A stretch of 64,000 bases of DNA from Globomyces pollinis-pini (taxonomy: Eukaryota; Chytridiomycota; Chytridiomycetes; Rhizophydiales; Globomycetaceae), in contig MU621107.1 in assembly GCA_025399215.1 (NCBI GenBank), positions 1 through 64,000 on the forward strand, written 5' to 3'. A program made the position numbers and the translations under genes. This document shows positions 48,601-61,526 of the stretch, piece after piece; the first letter of the stretch is position 1; each line of letters begins with the position of its first letter. The notes under the pieces were generated by a model that saw nothing but the letters and a program-made list of their open reading frames with translations, searched no databases and was not told the origin of the DNA.

Positions 48601-51600
48601 TCACCTTGACTATCCCACAGGCGACCATACGAAGTTGTCCAAGCAACAGATTCTGATTGAGAATAAAATAAATGAAATTTCCAGTTTCATTTCAAAAAAA
48701 TCGTCGGAGCTTGCTAATATGCATAAGAATTACAGCCAATTGCAAGAATCATTATCGCAAAGTCAGAACGACACCGAATCAAAAGAGTATTGCAATTTAA
48801 AGTTAATTTTAGGTTTGTATTGAAGGACAATAATCAGAAGTTATCTATTTTACAATCAGAATTAGAAGGTCTGGAGTCTAAAAATACCACTTTGGCCAAT
48901 AAATTACACGAAGAGGAACGAAAGCACATTGAATGTCAAAAATTAAAGGATTCTTTTGTTAGAGAACTGGAAACAGTTAAATGGAATTTAGCTGACCGTG
49001 AAAATGTGAACGCTTCCTGTAAGGATCGAATAGAGACGCTTGAGACTGAACTAGAAAAACTGAATAATGAAGCCAAACAAAGCGATTCAAAACTAAAAAA
49101 AATTGATACAGAGTTAATTTCTAAGGAACAAAAGATTCTGAGCTTTGAAAAGCAGTTAGAACAGTTTTCTTCATTGAAAAATCAGCTAGGTGTTCTGGAA
49201 GCTGAAATAATGGAAAAGAATCAGATAGTGGCAAAACTAAACTTGGAAAATAGTAAAATGTTTTCAAGATGCCAATCGACAGAAGAATCGCACATTGCAT
49301 TAAAACAAAAATATAAGTTAGAAAGTCAGCTGCATGAGTAATTCTTTGCCAAACTCACGTATAGATCACAAATTAGCGATTTGAAGAGCCAGAATGCGAA
49401 ACTTGTCAGTGAAATTGACAATCTCATGCTGCAGATACGAGATTTCGAAAGTCAGAATCAAAGAGACGAAAAAATCATTCGTGAAATGAAATCTCAAAGG
49501 GATATGAATATGATGGAGCTAAGTGAATTACAAAGCAAGCTTGAAGAAACACAAAAATCGATCGTCTTGACCAAAAAGAAGAATGATTTATTGGAATCTG
49601 AAATCATCGATTTAAATCATCAAAGGATTGAGATTGAAAACAAGTTTAAAAGGCATTTGAGTGAACACAACCAAAAAATGGAAGATTCGATAGCCCTTCA
49701 TGCCAAGTCAGAGCAAGAAATTGAAACCAAGCAAGCTCATATAAATAGCTTAAAGCGTCAATTGAATGACCAGGAAATTGCAAGCAAGAATACACAATCT
49801 GAGCTGTACCACGAATTGAAGAAATCTACTGAAAAGAAAATATCTGAACTAAATGATGCGCTAGAAGTTGCCAATACGGCCCGCTCAAACTTTGAAAAGG
49901 CTTTATTAGAAGAGCGACAAAAGTATACCCAGAACAAACAGCGATTGGAGCTAGAGATAACTGCTGTTAAAAATCAACTCAATATGGTGGATGTTGATGC
50001 AAAACTAGCGGAACAAAATCAACTGTTTGAAAAGGTGAAAAAATCGTTAGAGAATGACATACTTGCCATACAGCGAAACAAAGAGTAACTCGATATTTGA
50101 AACTGACCTTAGTAATGAGTCACGAGAATATCAACATCAGCAAAACATTTTAAGGAAGCAGTTTGAGAATAGTGAAAATTTGAACAATGAATTGGAGATT
50201 AAAATTAAAAGTCTGGAAAAGGCTAACCGCGACTACAAAGTAAAGGAAGAGTCTCAAATGGAAGAGCTTTTATCACTTCACGAGACGTTAGATGCAGTAC
50301 GCCTTAATGAACAGTTCTTGAAGAATTCAGTTGCTCAAAAGTTGACAACCATTGAATTGACAAATAACGACTTGAAGAAGCTGGACCTTAAGTTTCACGA
50401 GATTCAGACGGCCTATAAAGAAGCAGCAAGACGGGTAGAGGAGCTAGAACATGAGCTCAAAATGGAAAAAGCAAATATCGCTTCATTTGAAAGAATAAGA
50501 TCTGAACATTCCGAAACAATATTACACATGGAGGATGAAATCTTAAAACACAAAGAAAGTTTAGAGAAATTGCGCATTTCAAATAGGACCATGGAAAAAT
50601 CTATTGATGAAGAAAGACAGCAATTTAATCAGTCAAAGATTAGATATGATGCCGAGCTTTCTAATCTCCGAAATCAAATCCTAACGTTGAACAAAGATCA
50701 TGAAAATTCCGACCAAATCAAACACTTTGAGAATATTAAATGCAACTTAGAAGACCAATGCTTTCAACTGCAAGGAAAAATCAAGTCATTAAATGTCAAA
50801 GTCATTCAATTAGAGGAAGAAAATAGAACTGCAAACACAGAAATTCAGAGATTGAAGAGCACAAATAATCAATTAAAGGAGTCTAATGAAGTGCTCTACA
50901 ATAAAATGTCGACCTCGGATCAGAAGGCATTCCAACGATTCAGCCATTTAACTGAAGAGAGAGAAGAGTTAGTTGAAGAAAAGATAAAGCTAGAATATGA
51001 CCAATCGTCTCTAGTTCAAAAGTTAAGGGATTCACAGCGAGACTTAAGCAAATTACAAGTGGAGTTAGAAGCTGCTAAGAAGTCAATCCACCAGTTGAAT
51101 GAATCGAAAGACACATTAGAAAGAAGGTTGAAAGACAGCAATTCTTTACTAGAGTATTTGATTTAGTTACTAACCTGCTTAGGCTAAGGGAAAAGGAGTA
51201 CAAACAGTTCAGGATTGATACCAATGCTCAAATAATATCTAGAGAGTGTGCGGTGGTAGAATTTCAATCCAAGCTAACTCATGATGATAAACAACTGAGA
51301 AGTTCACAGTTAGAAAAAGAAGAAATTGAAGAGAAACTGAATGCAATGATTAAGAAATTAGAGATTTCAGATAAAAATGTTGCTGAAAAGACTAAAAAAC
51401 TCGTCCAACTGCAGCAAGAACTGGATGACGAAATAAACAATTCCAGATTTGCAGCGAACACAGTAAAGGGTCTTAACAAAGATATAGAACAGAAATCTAA
51501 TGAAATAACTACTCTAAATGAAACCATTACAAAATTGACAAACCAGATCAAAACAAAAGAGTTTTCAATTAGAGAATTAGAGACAAAAATACTCAGCAGA

Positions 51601-53388
51601 GATCAAGAAGGCCATGCAGAGCTTCTCATACATTATCAAAGTCAAATTGCGTCCAACAAAGATACGATCATGGAGCTGAAAGGAAAGCTTCAAGATCAAA
51701 AATTTGAGAGCAATCAACAGCTAAAAAGTCTGAACATTCTTCAAAACTCTTTAACCGAAAAGCATAACATTGAAATGAAAAAGATTAAAGAGACTGTTAT
51801 GGAATTGGAAGAAATTATCCGCAATGATACACAGTTGAAAAATTCAGAGATAGATGGAAAACTGAAAGAGATAGCAACGTTAAAACAGGATAGAGATATT
51901 CTTAAGGGTAAACTCTCGGAGCATGCAGATCAAAATCCTCTAGAATTGTTGAAGAGAATATGTAAAAAGAATATCGAACGGGCAAATGGATACAATAGAA
52001 TCATTCATGATTGGCTTAAAGTTTATAATCAAACGGCAACAGACTTTGAATCCAATTCTGAATTTTCAATTGACGATATTTCAGTTGCATTCAAAAGAAA
52101 AAAGAAAATGGTTTTGGAACGTATAAGTTGTCTAAATGCTTTAATTGAAAAGTTCAATTTCAGTACAGGGGAAGATAAAATGATGTGTCTTGATTACAAA
52201 TTGAACAAAAATTCATCGGAGGCTATCCAAGCATTCCTTGATGCCAATGAGTTGCAAGCAAATGGTTGGAATTCAATTCTTTCGACGATACAAGCAAATC
52301 TTTCTGATTTTAACACCTATTACTCCAGAATTCAAACTGAACTTCAGCGCAATGTTCATGGTTTGGTTCTGAATTATCAACATACAAATGATGAATTGAC
52401 GAATCAAATACAGGTGTTCAAGTCGAAAAATGGTGTTTTACAAAAAGCATTAAACTCCAGAGAGGGAATTGAGATTGTGGATGAAGGTAATCAAACTATT
52501 GATAATCCTTTAGAAATTCAAACACAGCAGAATGAGCCAATTAGGGGAGTTAATAGTCACCAAGTAGCAAAGCTTCAAAATGAGGTTTTGAGACTTAAAT
52601 TCAAGCTTCAACTAGTGGAACGTGATGTTGGAAATGAACGTCATCAGATTCAAGTGGAACGTATGGCATTCAATGAAACTGAAAGAGAAAATAATGTTTT
52701 GATAGACAAATTGCAATTAATAACCAAAGAGAACGAAAAGGTCTCTCGAAAGTTAGAAAGTTTGTTAGTTGAACAAATGAAGCTGGACTTACAACTGCAA
52801 AACAGTGAAAAATGCTTACAGCAAAAAGATTCAATGATACGTCAAATTAACATGGATCTGGAACTATCAAACGAGGAAAAAAAGACAATGAAACGGGATT
52901 TAGAGAAGCTGGAACGAGACTATACAAATTTGGCAAGAGAAAATATTAAATTTGTCAAAGATATAGAAGTTTTAAAATTTGCTGAATCTGAAGAGTCCAA
53001 GATTTTACACCCTGATATTGTCATGAAATTTAATGCGATGGAGGCAGAGATAGCAAAATTAATGAATTATCAAGCAGAACTAATCAAAGCATTGAATTCC
53101 AAACCAACTTCCAATGTCAAAGAGCTAAAAGCCACCATAGCCAAATTAAAATCGGAGTTGCGCTTGGCAGAAAAGAATGCTATCGCTGTTCAGGAAAAAC
53201 TGAAAAGTTACTTTAACAAAGAATTGGAATCAATTTTACTATCATTTGATAAACAAATGAAAGAGAGAGATCGCAATGATGAAGAACGAGTAAAGAATGA
53301 AGCATTATTACGAGCTTCATACGAAAAGCGCATTAAATCCTTAAACAAGAGAGTTTCAAGGTTATCTTCTGGTATTCAAGAAAAGTAA
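45652..53388 (+). CDS. 2,520-residue coiled-coil protein
   Basis: Seven exons separated by introns of 30, 34, 26, 27, 28 and 29 nt; the spliced length is exactly 2,521 codons. The first 300 residues are Ser/Asp/Asn-rich and disordered (MASVGNSEKLDDNNISNSIN; SDNDDDLEEFND). From about residue 340 (YYNDHIKHLEKRIKDERQIR) nearly the whole protein is heptad-rich coiled coil. One less helical segment lies near residues 2030-2170 (LELLKRICKKNIERANGYNR, IIHDWLKVYN). No motor, GRIP, PACT or membrane anchor is recognised. The size and form fit a spindle-pole, centrosomal or Golgi tether scaffold; all are inference. Confidence 0.8.
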
Positions 53389-53452
53389 TTCAATATAAAA
53401 TACATTCATTTGTAAATCAACTTTGCAATATTGAGAGGTTTATTTTTAATCT

Positions 53453-56400
53453 TTACACCACATCCCATGCAGGTTTTCGTGGACCAATCAAGAAAACACA
53501 ATCGCCGGTTCGGATTATTAATGATGGAGTTGGCTTTAAGATGACATACTGGAAGCGCTTTTCTTCACTCTCTAACGACTGACGATATAATCCCAGAGGA
53601 ATACATTTATACTGCTGAATCAATAGCGAAAATAATGTGCCAAATGGGAGTCCTACGAACCGATCGTCAACTGGAAGTGGAACTTGATAAAATTGACCAG
53701 TACAACTTGTTGGTGTTTCTTGAGCTCCTTCTGTTCCGTTGAATAAAAATAACTAGAATTAAAACATACAGATTACCTTCAAAACTGCCAAGAGATTATG
53801 CTCATAATACGCTTGACACAAAATGGAGTGAAACATACTCTGGGAAAACACATGTCCACCACAGAAAGCCGGAATTATATTTTGCAAATGCATTTGTGTA
53901 ACATTACTGGCATTAACAGTTGGCTGTTTAAACGTAGCATTGCCAATTAGTTTCATGTTTTGATTGTGAATGAATTCAACTATGACAAAATTTTCATCGT
54001 CAGAGCATAATGCCTGGATATTAAGAAGTGATAATAAAGCGGTGGAATCAACAGAGCGATGGCTTGTGTTTTCCAAATATGGGTCTGCAAATACCACCGT
54101 TCGAGAAGCTTCGCTGACTTTTGCTTTCCTCAAATCTCTTCGGAGTAATGGTGTTCCAATAATATAGTAAATATAATTGTATTCTTCCAATAAAGCCCAG
54201 TCTTCTGGATCGGGTGGTGATGTACAAAGAACCACAATAGGTGTCAATGGATCTTTTTGGCGATAGGGAGCGATAAAGTATGCCAATGTTATGGGGAATG
54301 ACATAGCTAAACCACAGTATAACACCTATGCTTTGTAAGAAGGTCTGATAAACTGTTACATGCTTAGTTACGGATTCCGGAAGTGTATAACCCGGCTTAT
54401 AGGAAGGTTCATTGCTGTCTGGAGATAAGACAGTTGTATCCAATGCCATTAGCGGCGCAATCCAGCTATCAAAAGCCCCTTTACTCTTCTTGACTGATGA
54501 TTTGGAATCACTATCCTTTCCTAAGGACGTAGAGGTTCCATTACTACTAGTTCCGCATATTTGTGCTGCACTAGGGGCTTCGGCTTCAACGTTTTGTGAA
54601 TTCTTTCTTGCCGGTATCACCGTGAAGTCAGACTGCATTGGTTTTTTGCCTTTTCCATTTGAAGAATCGACTACAGGGAGTTGTTCCAGTGATTCAAATT
54701 GAGATTTATCAGTTCTGCTAATCGATCGTAGAGATTTCTTTTCTGAACTTGTGAAATGCTTCATTGCCTTTGCAAAATGGAGGTTTATTTGTTCATTGTT
54801 CCAAAATGAGAGATTGTGTATGTCATGGTGAATATCATCAAACTTAAACCGTGCGACTTGCCTAGCGGTTGCACTCTGATCTGTAATCACATATGCTCTT
54901 TCTCCTCCTCTCAAGACCCTATCTTGGGGATTAAAGACAATCCGTTGATTCGCTCCAAAGGTGCCATCTTCTGTTTCCACCGTATCTAAACCGAGCGCAA
55001 AAAGAATCACACCGAAGTGCTTAAAAACAGCTATTGCAGCATCTCCAAATTTGATGTTTTGATAAGTTTCGCTCAATTTGATTTCATATAATTCCATTAC
55101 GGCTCCATTAAGATATTCCCGTATCCATTCTTTATCACCATAAGACTGTAAATCACCGCCTGTTTTCTCGGAAATAGAATTGGTCAGTAAATAGAGAAGA
55201 GTTGAAAATCCAGGAGCCAAGCAGCTTTGCGCAGCCATCCCTTTCAATTAGTACATTATTGTAACTTACCCAGTTTAAATTCGTCAATACAAAGAATATG
55301 ATCAGCTACATTTAACATAAAAACTCGATACCTAATCCTTCAAGATGAGTCTTATTTCTTGGAAGTAAGATTTGTGCATAAATAATTAGTTTCGGTTGAA
55401 ATTTTCTCAAAGCCTATTGTTAGATTTGTTGAAATATAAAATACTAAGCATCTCATGACGGTCTTGGAGTCTTCTTCAACTGGTGATACATCAGAAACTT
55501 TACTTGAAAGTATAAATGCAGCAACTGCATTCTCTGCTTTTACTTTTTTCAAAGCTTTGAAAGATATTGCACTGCCTTTCACATATTGAACCCTTTGAGA
55601 GTAAACTGGATCATGTAATAATGCTTCAAGTTCCGCGCTTGGTTCATCTGGTGCTAATATAACAATTTTTGTAGTGAGGGTTAATGTTCCATGATCCGAA
55701 GAGAAAAATTCCCTTAGAAACCCTCGCAAAGAAACAATTTCCAAGTTACCAATAAGTAAAGCATGTTGCTGCCGACCAATAGACTCGTAAGGAATAGCAT
55801 ACTTCGATACATTACTCATAAGTGCTAGAAGTTCACTCAGTTGCGCTGGGATGTATATTGCACCAACGACCATCACTCTAACATCAGATCTGTTTTCAAG
55901 TTACCCCAGTGTGATCATTCTACTTAGATTATTATCAGGCACAATCTGAGTGCTCAAACCAGAAGTGCTTGACACTACGATTGTATAGAAAATATCACCG
56001 TAGCTTAGATCATAATACTTTTGAACTTTGTACAAGCAAATGTGAACCCAAGCAGCGACAATTGCTAGAGTGCTTGTGATTGTGAGTCCAATCAAAACTG
56101 CCTTTTGTGTGATTGGAGATTTTGTGAAACTATGCTTTCTACAAATATTTAAGAAATTCAGACGGAACGTACCCCACTTTAAAACACCTCGATAGTGATT
56201 CATGTAATCTAATATTAGCATTATCGATTACCGCCAAAATCGAAATGGATACAAAAACACAACGACACCACCTGGTTACAATTAAAACACAAATATATAC
56301 CTTCCAGAAAAGTATGCATAACTAAAGTATACAAGCGTGACGGAAAAGCAAGAGACAACAGTAAAGGCGGCCCATAAAGACTTCAACAACTCTAAAACGT

Positions 56401-56853
56401 TCAACGTGAAATAAAGCCTTGGTAGCCATTGGAATAATAGTACCATAGCCAGAATAAAGTCAATATCTTCGAATATTTGTGGTGGGGGAGGAGGGGCGGT
56501 TGGAGTTTCTCTTGGCCCCATACTATATACAGTCAAAATGATATATTCGACCACAAATAATGTATTGATGAAAGCATCAAACAAATCCCACCTGCATATC
56601 AAATGGGCAACTTTAAATTACCAAAATAAATAGGAAGTACTATCCAGCCAATAAATACTAGGAAAACATTAAACAATCAGAGATACTATTGTAAGCGTGT
56701 TTGCTCAAACACAGATAATTCCACTTCCAAATTCTCATCTGAATGATCCCAGTTCACGTCCATCATTGAAGATTCATCTAGTAGCGGTTGTGATTCTGAG
56801 CGAGATGCAGTTCTTTGGTGAATGGCTTTGCGGATTGTTTTCCTGGCAAACAT
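53453..56853 (-). CDS. Slo/BK-type potassium-channel homologue with aberrant pore
   Basis: A 1,044-residue protein in eleven exons (introns 19-31 nt; spliced length divisible by three). Membrane helices include WWDLFDAFINTLFVVEYIIL and FILAMVLLFQWLPRLYFTLN. An S4-S5-like YRGVLKWGTFRLNFLNI precedes S5 AVLIGLTITSTLAIVAAWVH. Cytosolic RCK domains follow: HALLIGNLEIVSLRGFLREF, then HILCIDEFKLGMAAQSCLAP and GFSTLLYLLTNS, the Slo hallmark; RCK2 ends YKCIPLGLYRQ. The pore loop reads YTIVVSSTSGLSTQIVPDNN, so TSGLS stands where TVGYG is expected. The Asp-rich calcium bowl is also absent before IIPAFCGGHVFSQSMF. Potassium selectivity and calcium sensing are therefore doubtful. Confidence 0.8.
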
Positions 56854-57115
56854 AAAAGAAAGAAAGACTCCGCAAAATTGAGTGAAATCAGTCTTTGATG
56901 ATGCTTGATTACTGCACGATAATGATAGTAAATTGAAATGAGAAATGGTTGGGGTTAGTAGCTGATGAATAAAGGCCCAAGTTGATCAGAGCTATTGCGT
57001 CTTTCTGGTGGTAATCCTTTGTAATATAAACACTTGGAGTTATATTCAATAGTTAAATAGTTACAATTGTTTAGAATTTAAGCTTGATTTTTCTTTAACT
57101 TGGTTCAGACAACTG
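56854..57115. other. divergent intergenic region
   Basis: About 260 bp between the divergent channel and kinesin-10 genes, with no feature beyond AT-rich tracts. Confidence 0.5.
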
Positions 57116-59405
57116 ATGGCCGATACAAAAAATCAACCAGTTCAAGTACTAGTTCGTATTCGACCAAACAGTGGAACATCTTGTCTTTCGGTTCTCTCAG
57201 ATTGTCAGATTGATGTAAAGAATCCTCGCAATGCCAACGAAACAATCACATATTCGTAATGCTAATCTTGTTTTATATTTTATAGATTCAACAAAGTTTT
57301 TAACCAGCAATCTAAGCAGGTAAGATGATGATTAGATTAATACTTTATTAGTCGGATGTGTTTTCACAAATTGTACCCATAATTGATGAAGTTATCAAAG
57401 GTAGAAATGCTACAAGTATCAGCGTATTTACATTGAATATTAGTATTTGCATATGGACAAACTGGCTCTGGTATAAGTTTCTATATTCTGAATAACAACA
57501 GGGAAAACTCATACAATGAATGGATCAGATTTAGATAACGATCCAGGAATTATTCCAAGAACAATTGAAACACTGTTAGAATTAAAGGCAAAGAATAAAA
57601 GCACCACAATTGAAGCGTCCTATCTCGAAATTTACAACGAAAAGATATTCGACTTACTGGACACAACAACCAGAACGGTTTATCAGAACTACAACTAATT
57701 GATATATAGAAACCGAACACTTTAGAGCTTAGGGAAACAGCAGGAAAAGAAATTGTAGTATCCGGAATCACAACTGTATCTATATCAACCATCAACGACT
57801 TTAAAAAATACCATCAGTTAATATGCATATCCTAACGTTCTCAGAACAGCGTTAAATAAGCGCTCCACTGCATCTACAAATTTAAATGAGCATTCTTCCA
57901 GATCACATTTCATTTTACAACTTTTGGTTTTATATTTTTCACTCTTATTCTTTAGATAAAGACCACCTCTGAAAACAGAAAAAGTAGACTTAGTTCAAAA
58001 CTTCATTTGATTGATTTGGTACGCATTGATAGATTAACCACTTTGTGTTCGTAGGCAGGAAGCGAAGACAACAAAAGAACAGGTATTGCTTTGAAATTTA
58101 ATTTAACTTCATGAATAGGTAAGCAACATTCACTCATTTTAAGGAAACTCTGGTGCAAGAATGAATGAAAGTTGTGCTATCAATAAATCTCTATTTGTTT
58201 TGGGACAGGTAATAGTATTACTTTGATATAACATAAATAGGTTGTAGAAGGTATGCAGCATTTTATTGTTTAACGTCAAAGGTAACGACACGTTTGCTTA
58301 ATTTTAGGTCTGAATAAAAACAACAGTAGGATTCCCTATCGGCAAGCTGAATTATTATTTTAATAATAGTGATTCCAAAGTCACGCGATTTTTACAGGAT
58401 TCACTTGGTGGTAATGCGATTGGTCTTATGATTGCTTGCTGCTCTCCGACGGAAGTAACAGTACCACGTTTAATTTACTATTAGGAAAATTATGTTGACA
58501 CATACAACACGTTAAATTTTGCTACAAAGTCTTCTCTGATTAAAAATGTGGTGCAAGTTAATGAAATCATCAGTTAATTATTGCTTTATTGATTCTATTA
58601 GTTAAGAAAGATGATACAAATTCCAGAAAAGATGCGCTAAAAGAATGGAGGTCGAAGCAGAAAAAACCATCGTTACCACCTCCGAAGCGTGCTCGAAGAA
58701 GCGATGAATCCAGAATTTCTGCAGTTTCCATTGATTCAAGTTATGAAAATGATGACAGTCGTCTGTCTGGTGAATTTTTACACTCTAAACAACTCCCGAA
58801 AAGAGTTAAGTCCAGCAACACGGAGCAAAATATGTCTATCAATTCAATGCTGCAGTTGCTGCTTCCAACACTAGCAGAGCAAGTGCAAGAGCGAATTTGT
58901 CCACAATTAAATGATATTAATCAAAGGCTGAACAAAGTAGAGAGTAAAGCACCACTAAAGAAACAAAACACCATGTAAATTTAGTCCTTAACAATTAGTG
59001 GTTCAATATCCTCCACAGATCAACAAATGTACGCTCTTTTGTTCCATTAACTTTCAAATTAGTTTAAAGCAAAAACTACAAATTGTGAATAGGAAGCTTT
59101 TAAAAACAAGCGACAAAGAGAATACATCATTAGAGCCCTCATCATCAAACCCAAAAGCTACCAGTGAAATAAATCATGTTGACCAGTTGAAAGAATCAAC
59201 CACAAAATCCTTGCTAGAATTGATCAACAATGGAACCTTAAAAGATTTAATGAAAATGAAAATGATTGGCAAGAAACGTGCAGAAGCAATTTTGGAATCT
59301 AGAACGCTTAATGGTCAGTTTGAGACCCTATCTGATTTGAGTCGCGCAAAGCTATCTGAATCCCAAATATCAAGCATATTTAGAGTATGTATACTTAAGT
59401 TGTAA
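57116..59405 (+). CDS. KIF22: kinesin-10 (KIF22/Kid-like) with C-terminal hairpin-helix DNA-binding motif
   Basis: A true kinesin with the motor at the N-terminus. It shows QPVQVLVRIRPNSGTS, the P-loop FAYGQTGSGKTHTMNG, SYLEIYNEKIFDLL, switch I NEHSSRSHF, switch II HLIDLAGSED, YRDSKVTRFLQDSLGGNA and NTLNFATKSSLIKN. A basic, Ser-rich middle follows (WRSKQKKPSLPPPKRARRSD). The C-terminus has LLELINNGTLKDLMKMKMIG, KKRAEAILESR, then LSRAKLSESQISSIF, a helix-hairpin-helix fold as in KIF22. Such kinesins push chromosome arms along spindle microtubules. At least 14 short introns occur, including two tandem introns, a 10-nt exon and one GC-AG intron. Confidence 0.88.
58083..58143 (+). other. two-unit tandem mini-intron (36 + 25 nt) in kinesin-10
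   Basis: Units 58083-58118 and 58119-58143 meet at AATAG|GTAAG. Removing both joins NKRTG to NSGARMNESCAINKSL, the conserved kinesin sequence after switch II. Confidence 0.8.
58241..58307 (+). other. 10-nt micro-exon followed by a two-unit tandem mini-intron (31 + 26 nt)
   Basis: Exon GTTGTAGAAG (58241-58250) lies between a 32-nt intron (58209-58240) and two abutting units, 58251-58281 and 58282-58307, that meet at AAAG|GTAAC. The result reads LGQVVEGLNKNNSRIPYR, matching kinesins. Confidence 0.75.
58342..58369 (+). other. 28-nt GC-AG intron in kinesin-10
   Basis: A GCAAG donor and TAATAG acceptor are needed to join IPYR to DSKVTRFLQDSLGG, the invariant kinesin motif. No GT donor gives this frame. 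It is the only GC-AG intron I found in the window. Confidence 0.75.
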
Positions 59406-59504
59406 CACTAGGCTAATATGGATATCTGATTGTAATAATGGTGGCTTGAATTAACATGAATAAAGGACAAACAATTTATTATATAATATTAGTAAAATAG
59501 GCCT

Positions 59505-61526
59505 TCAACTTGACTGTTTTTGATAATGAACGTAACCTAGTAACTCATCCGCTGCTCGTCTCGCAGCATCCCGACCACTCAAAATTGCACCTATTGGAAT
59601 ATTACCCTTCAAAACTATTTACCTTCAACAGTGCCAGGCTTGTTTAATGACATCTGTTCCCCTGCCCAGCATAGTCTTTTTGAGTCTAATCGCAAATCAC
59701 GGAATGCATCTGGATTTCCACCCGCTTTCAAATATACACTTGAACCCCTACTAAAGATATCCGAGGACCAACGAGTAACAACACTTTCTATAGGTAGTGG
59801 TAATGGCTGTTCATTGGGAAAGACCATTGCTAGTCTCATCATGATCTTATTTATAATGGAACTGTCCGGTTGCTTTTCCAAAGTTTCTGCAGCCAGACCA
59901 GATGTATAAACAACCAAACATGGTAATTGAGTTGACGAATACATGTTTTCAACCAAGAAGAATTTTCCTCTAGATGAAAATAGACTTTCTTTCTCATTTG
60001 GAGAACTAAGTAAACCAAATTTTTCGGTATGTAATGGCCAAAAAATTCTTGGGAACACTAGGCATATCTTATTCACGACCCCCATAGCAAGCTGGTTCAT
60101 AGCTATAGATTTACGTGAGGGTAGTCTTGGAATGAACTTTATGTTTTCTTCAGTTAGACTACTTAATGGAACAGCAAATATCTAAAATTAATAATCTATT
60201 TTTACTGCCACTGATCCTTCAATAATACCTCTTGAGTGAGTTACTTCTATACTGTTTTGTTTTAATTGAATACTTTCCACTCTATGCGCACAACGAATAT
60301 CTATTGGAGACAATCCATTCTCATCTATTCCATAAGCCAAAGCATGAGTTAATTGACTAAAACCCCCTGGTACAAACATTTGCGGAGTTTTAGGTTTCAA
60401 TAGGCTCAAAAGAGTTGGAGATTCAATTGATAAACTATTAAGTGGAGCTCTTAATTTAAATTCAAGCTACAATAGTCAATTACGATACTTAGCATACATA
60501 CCATGCCAATATGCCAGTTTAAAAGTCTGATGTGCTCAGCTCTAAGTTTTCCAAACACTGGATTCTGCTGAATGATATTGTCTAGCAATTTTCCCACTGA
60601 AGGGAGTCCAATAGTTTCTTTATCTGATTTTCCCATCATGTCAAAGGACCGCTTATCATTTGATCGTCTTTTGTTTATATCACTTAGGAGTGTCTCGATT
60701 TTTGAATAGAGTTCTGCGAAAATTTCATCTGCTAAATTCTTTGCTGCATCGAGACTCTCATGATCCACCCGATATCCGTCTGAATCGTAGATGATTAATG
60801 ATTTTGAATCATAAATAGAAGGAACATCTTTAACTTCTATTTGAAGTTGTTGTAACATGAGATCAGTATGGGGTTCTTTCCCTATATATGATGGTCCTAC
60901 TAATTAGATGCAAATAAATAACCAAAATCTACAACTGAAGTTGTATCATTCCACTTGCTATGCAATGGAAACGTAAAGACTCTACGAGTCAATAAAAAAC
61001 GTGAACCAAGTACCTTCCTCCTATTCTCTGTCTTCCTTCCAATATAATTATCCTAGGGATTTGCGCACCTGGTTGATTTTGATAAATGTTTACTAACTCT
61101 CGAGCTGCAGTTAATCCAGATAGTCCACCTGTACATAAAATTCGATTGCCAAAAACCTCCAATTATAATCACAGATTTAGTTTGATCAATACTATGTGGA
61201 ATAACAGATTTTAGGACCCCATAATTAATAAAACGAAATCGATCCAAGAAATTAAATGCAGTTATTGTTGTTTGTTCATCCAATTCATTAACGCTTAAAG
61301 AAGGAATCGTTAATGCTTTTGATTTGATGATTGAGAAAGAAGTTAATTGATTTTTGAAGTATCGATGCCAGATGGTTATGAATGAATTCCTAGCTAGTAT
61401 ATAATCAGAGATCAAAGCTAAATTAGGAAAATACTCGATTTCAATGATTGATAGAGCATCAACTGGAATCATGAAAGAAGATAATATCGACTGATCGACA
61501 TCTGGGGAACTATTGGTAATGGTCAT
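59505..61526 (-). CDS. KDM1: SWIRM-amine oxidase, LSD1/KDM1-like
   Basis: A SWIRM domain at the N-terminus (IEIEYFPNLALISDYILARN, then FITIWHRYFKNQLTSFSI and ITAFNFLDRFRFINYGVLKS) is followed by an FAD-dependent amine oxidase. The dinucleotide-binding motif is VIIIGGGLSGLTAAREL, completed across a 28-nt intron. Later come RIIILEGRQRIGGRVFTFPL, NWHIGMLEFKLRAPLNSLSI, MFVPGGFSQLTHALAYGID, VVTRWSSDIFSRGSSVYL and the FAD-binding end LCWAGEQMSLNKPGTVEGAI. LSD1 proteins demethylate mono- and dimethyl-lysine of histone H3. Without a long tower insertion visible, partner choice is uncertain. I choose ATG 61526; it lies 138 bp from the divergent NMT gene. The 3' end converges with kinesin-10, 99 bp apart. 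Confidence 0.83.
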
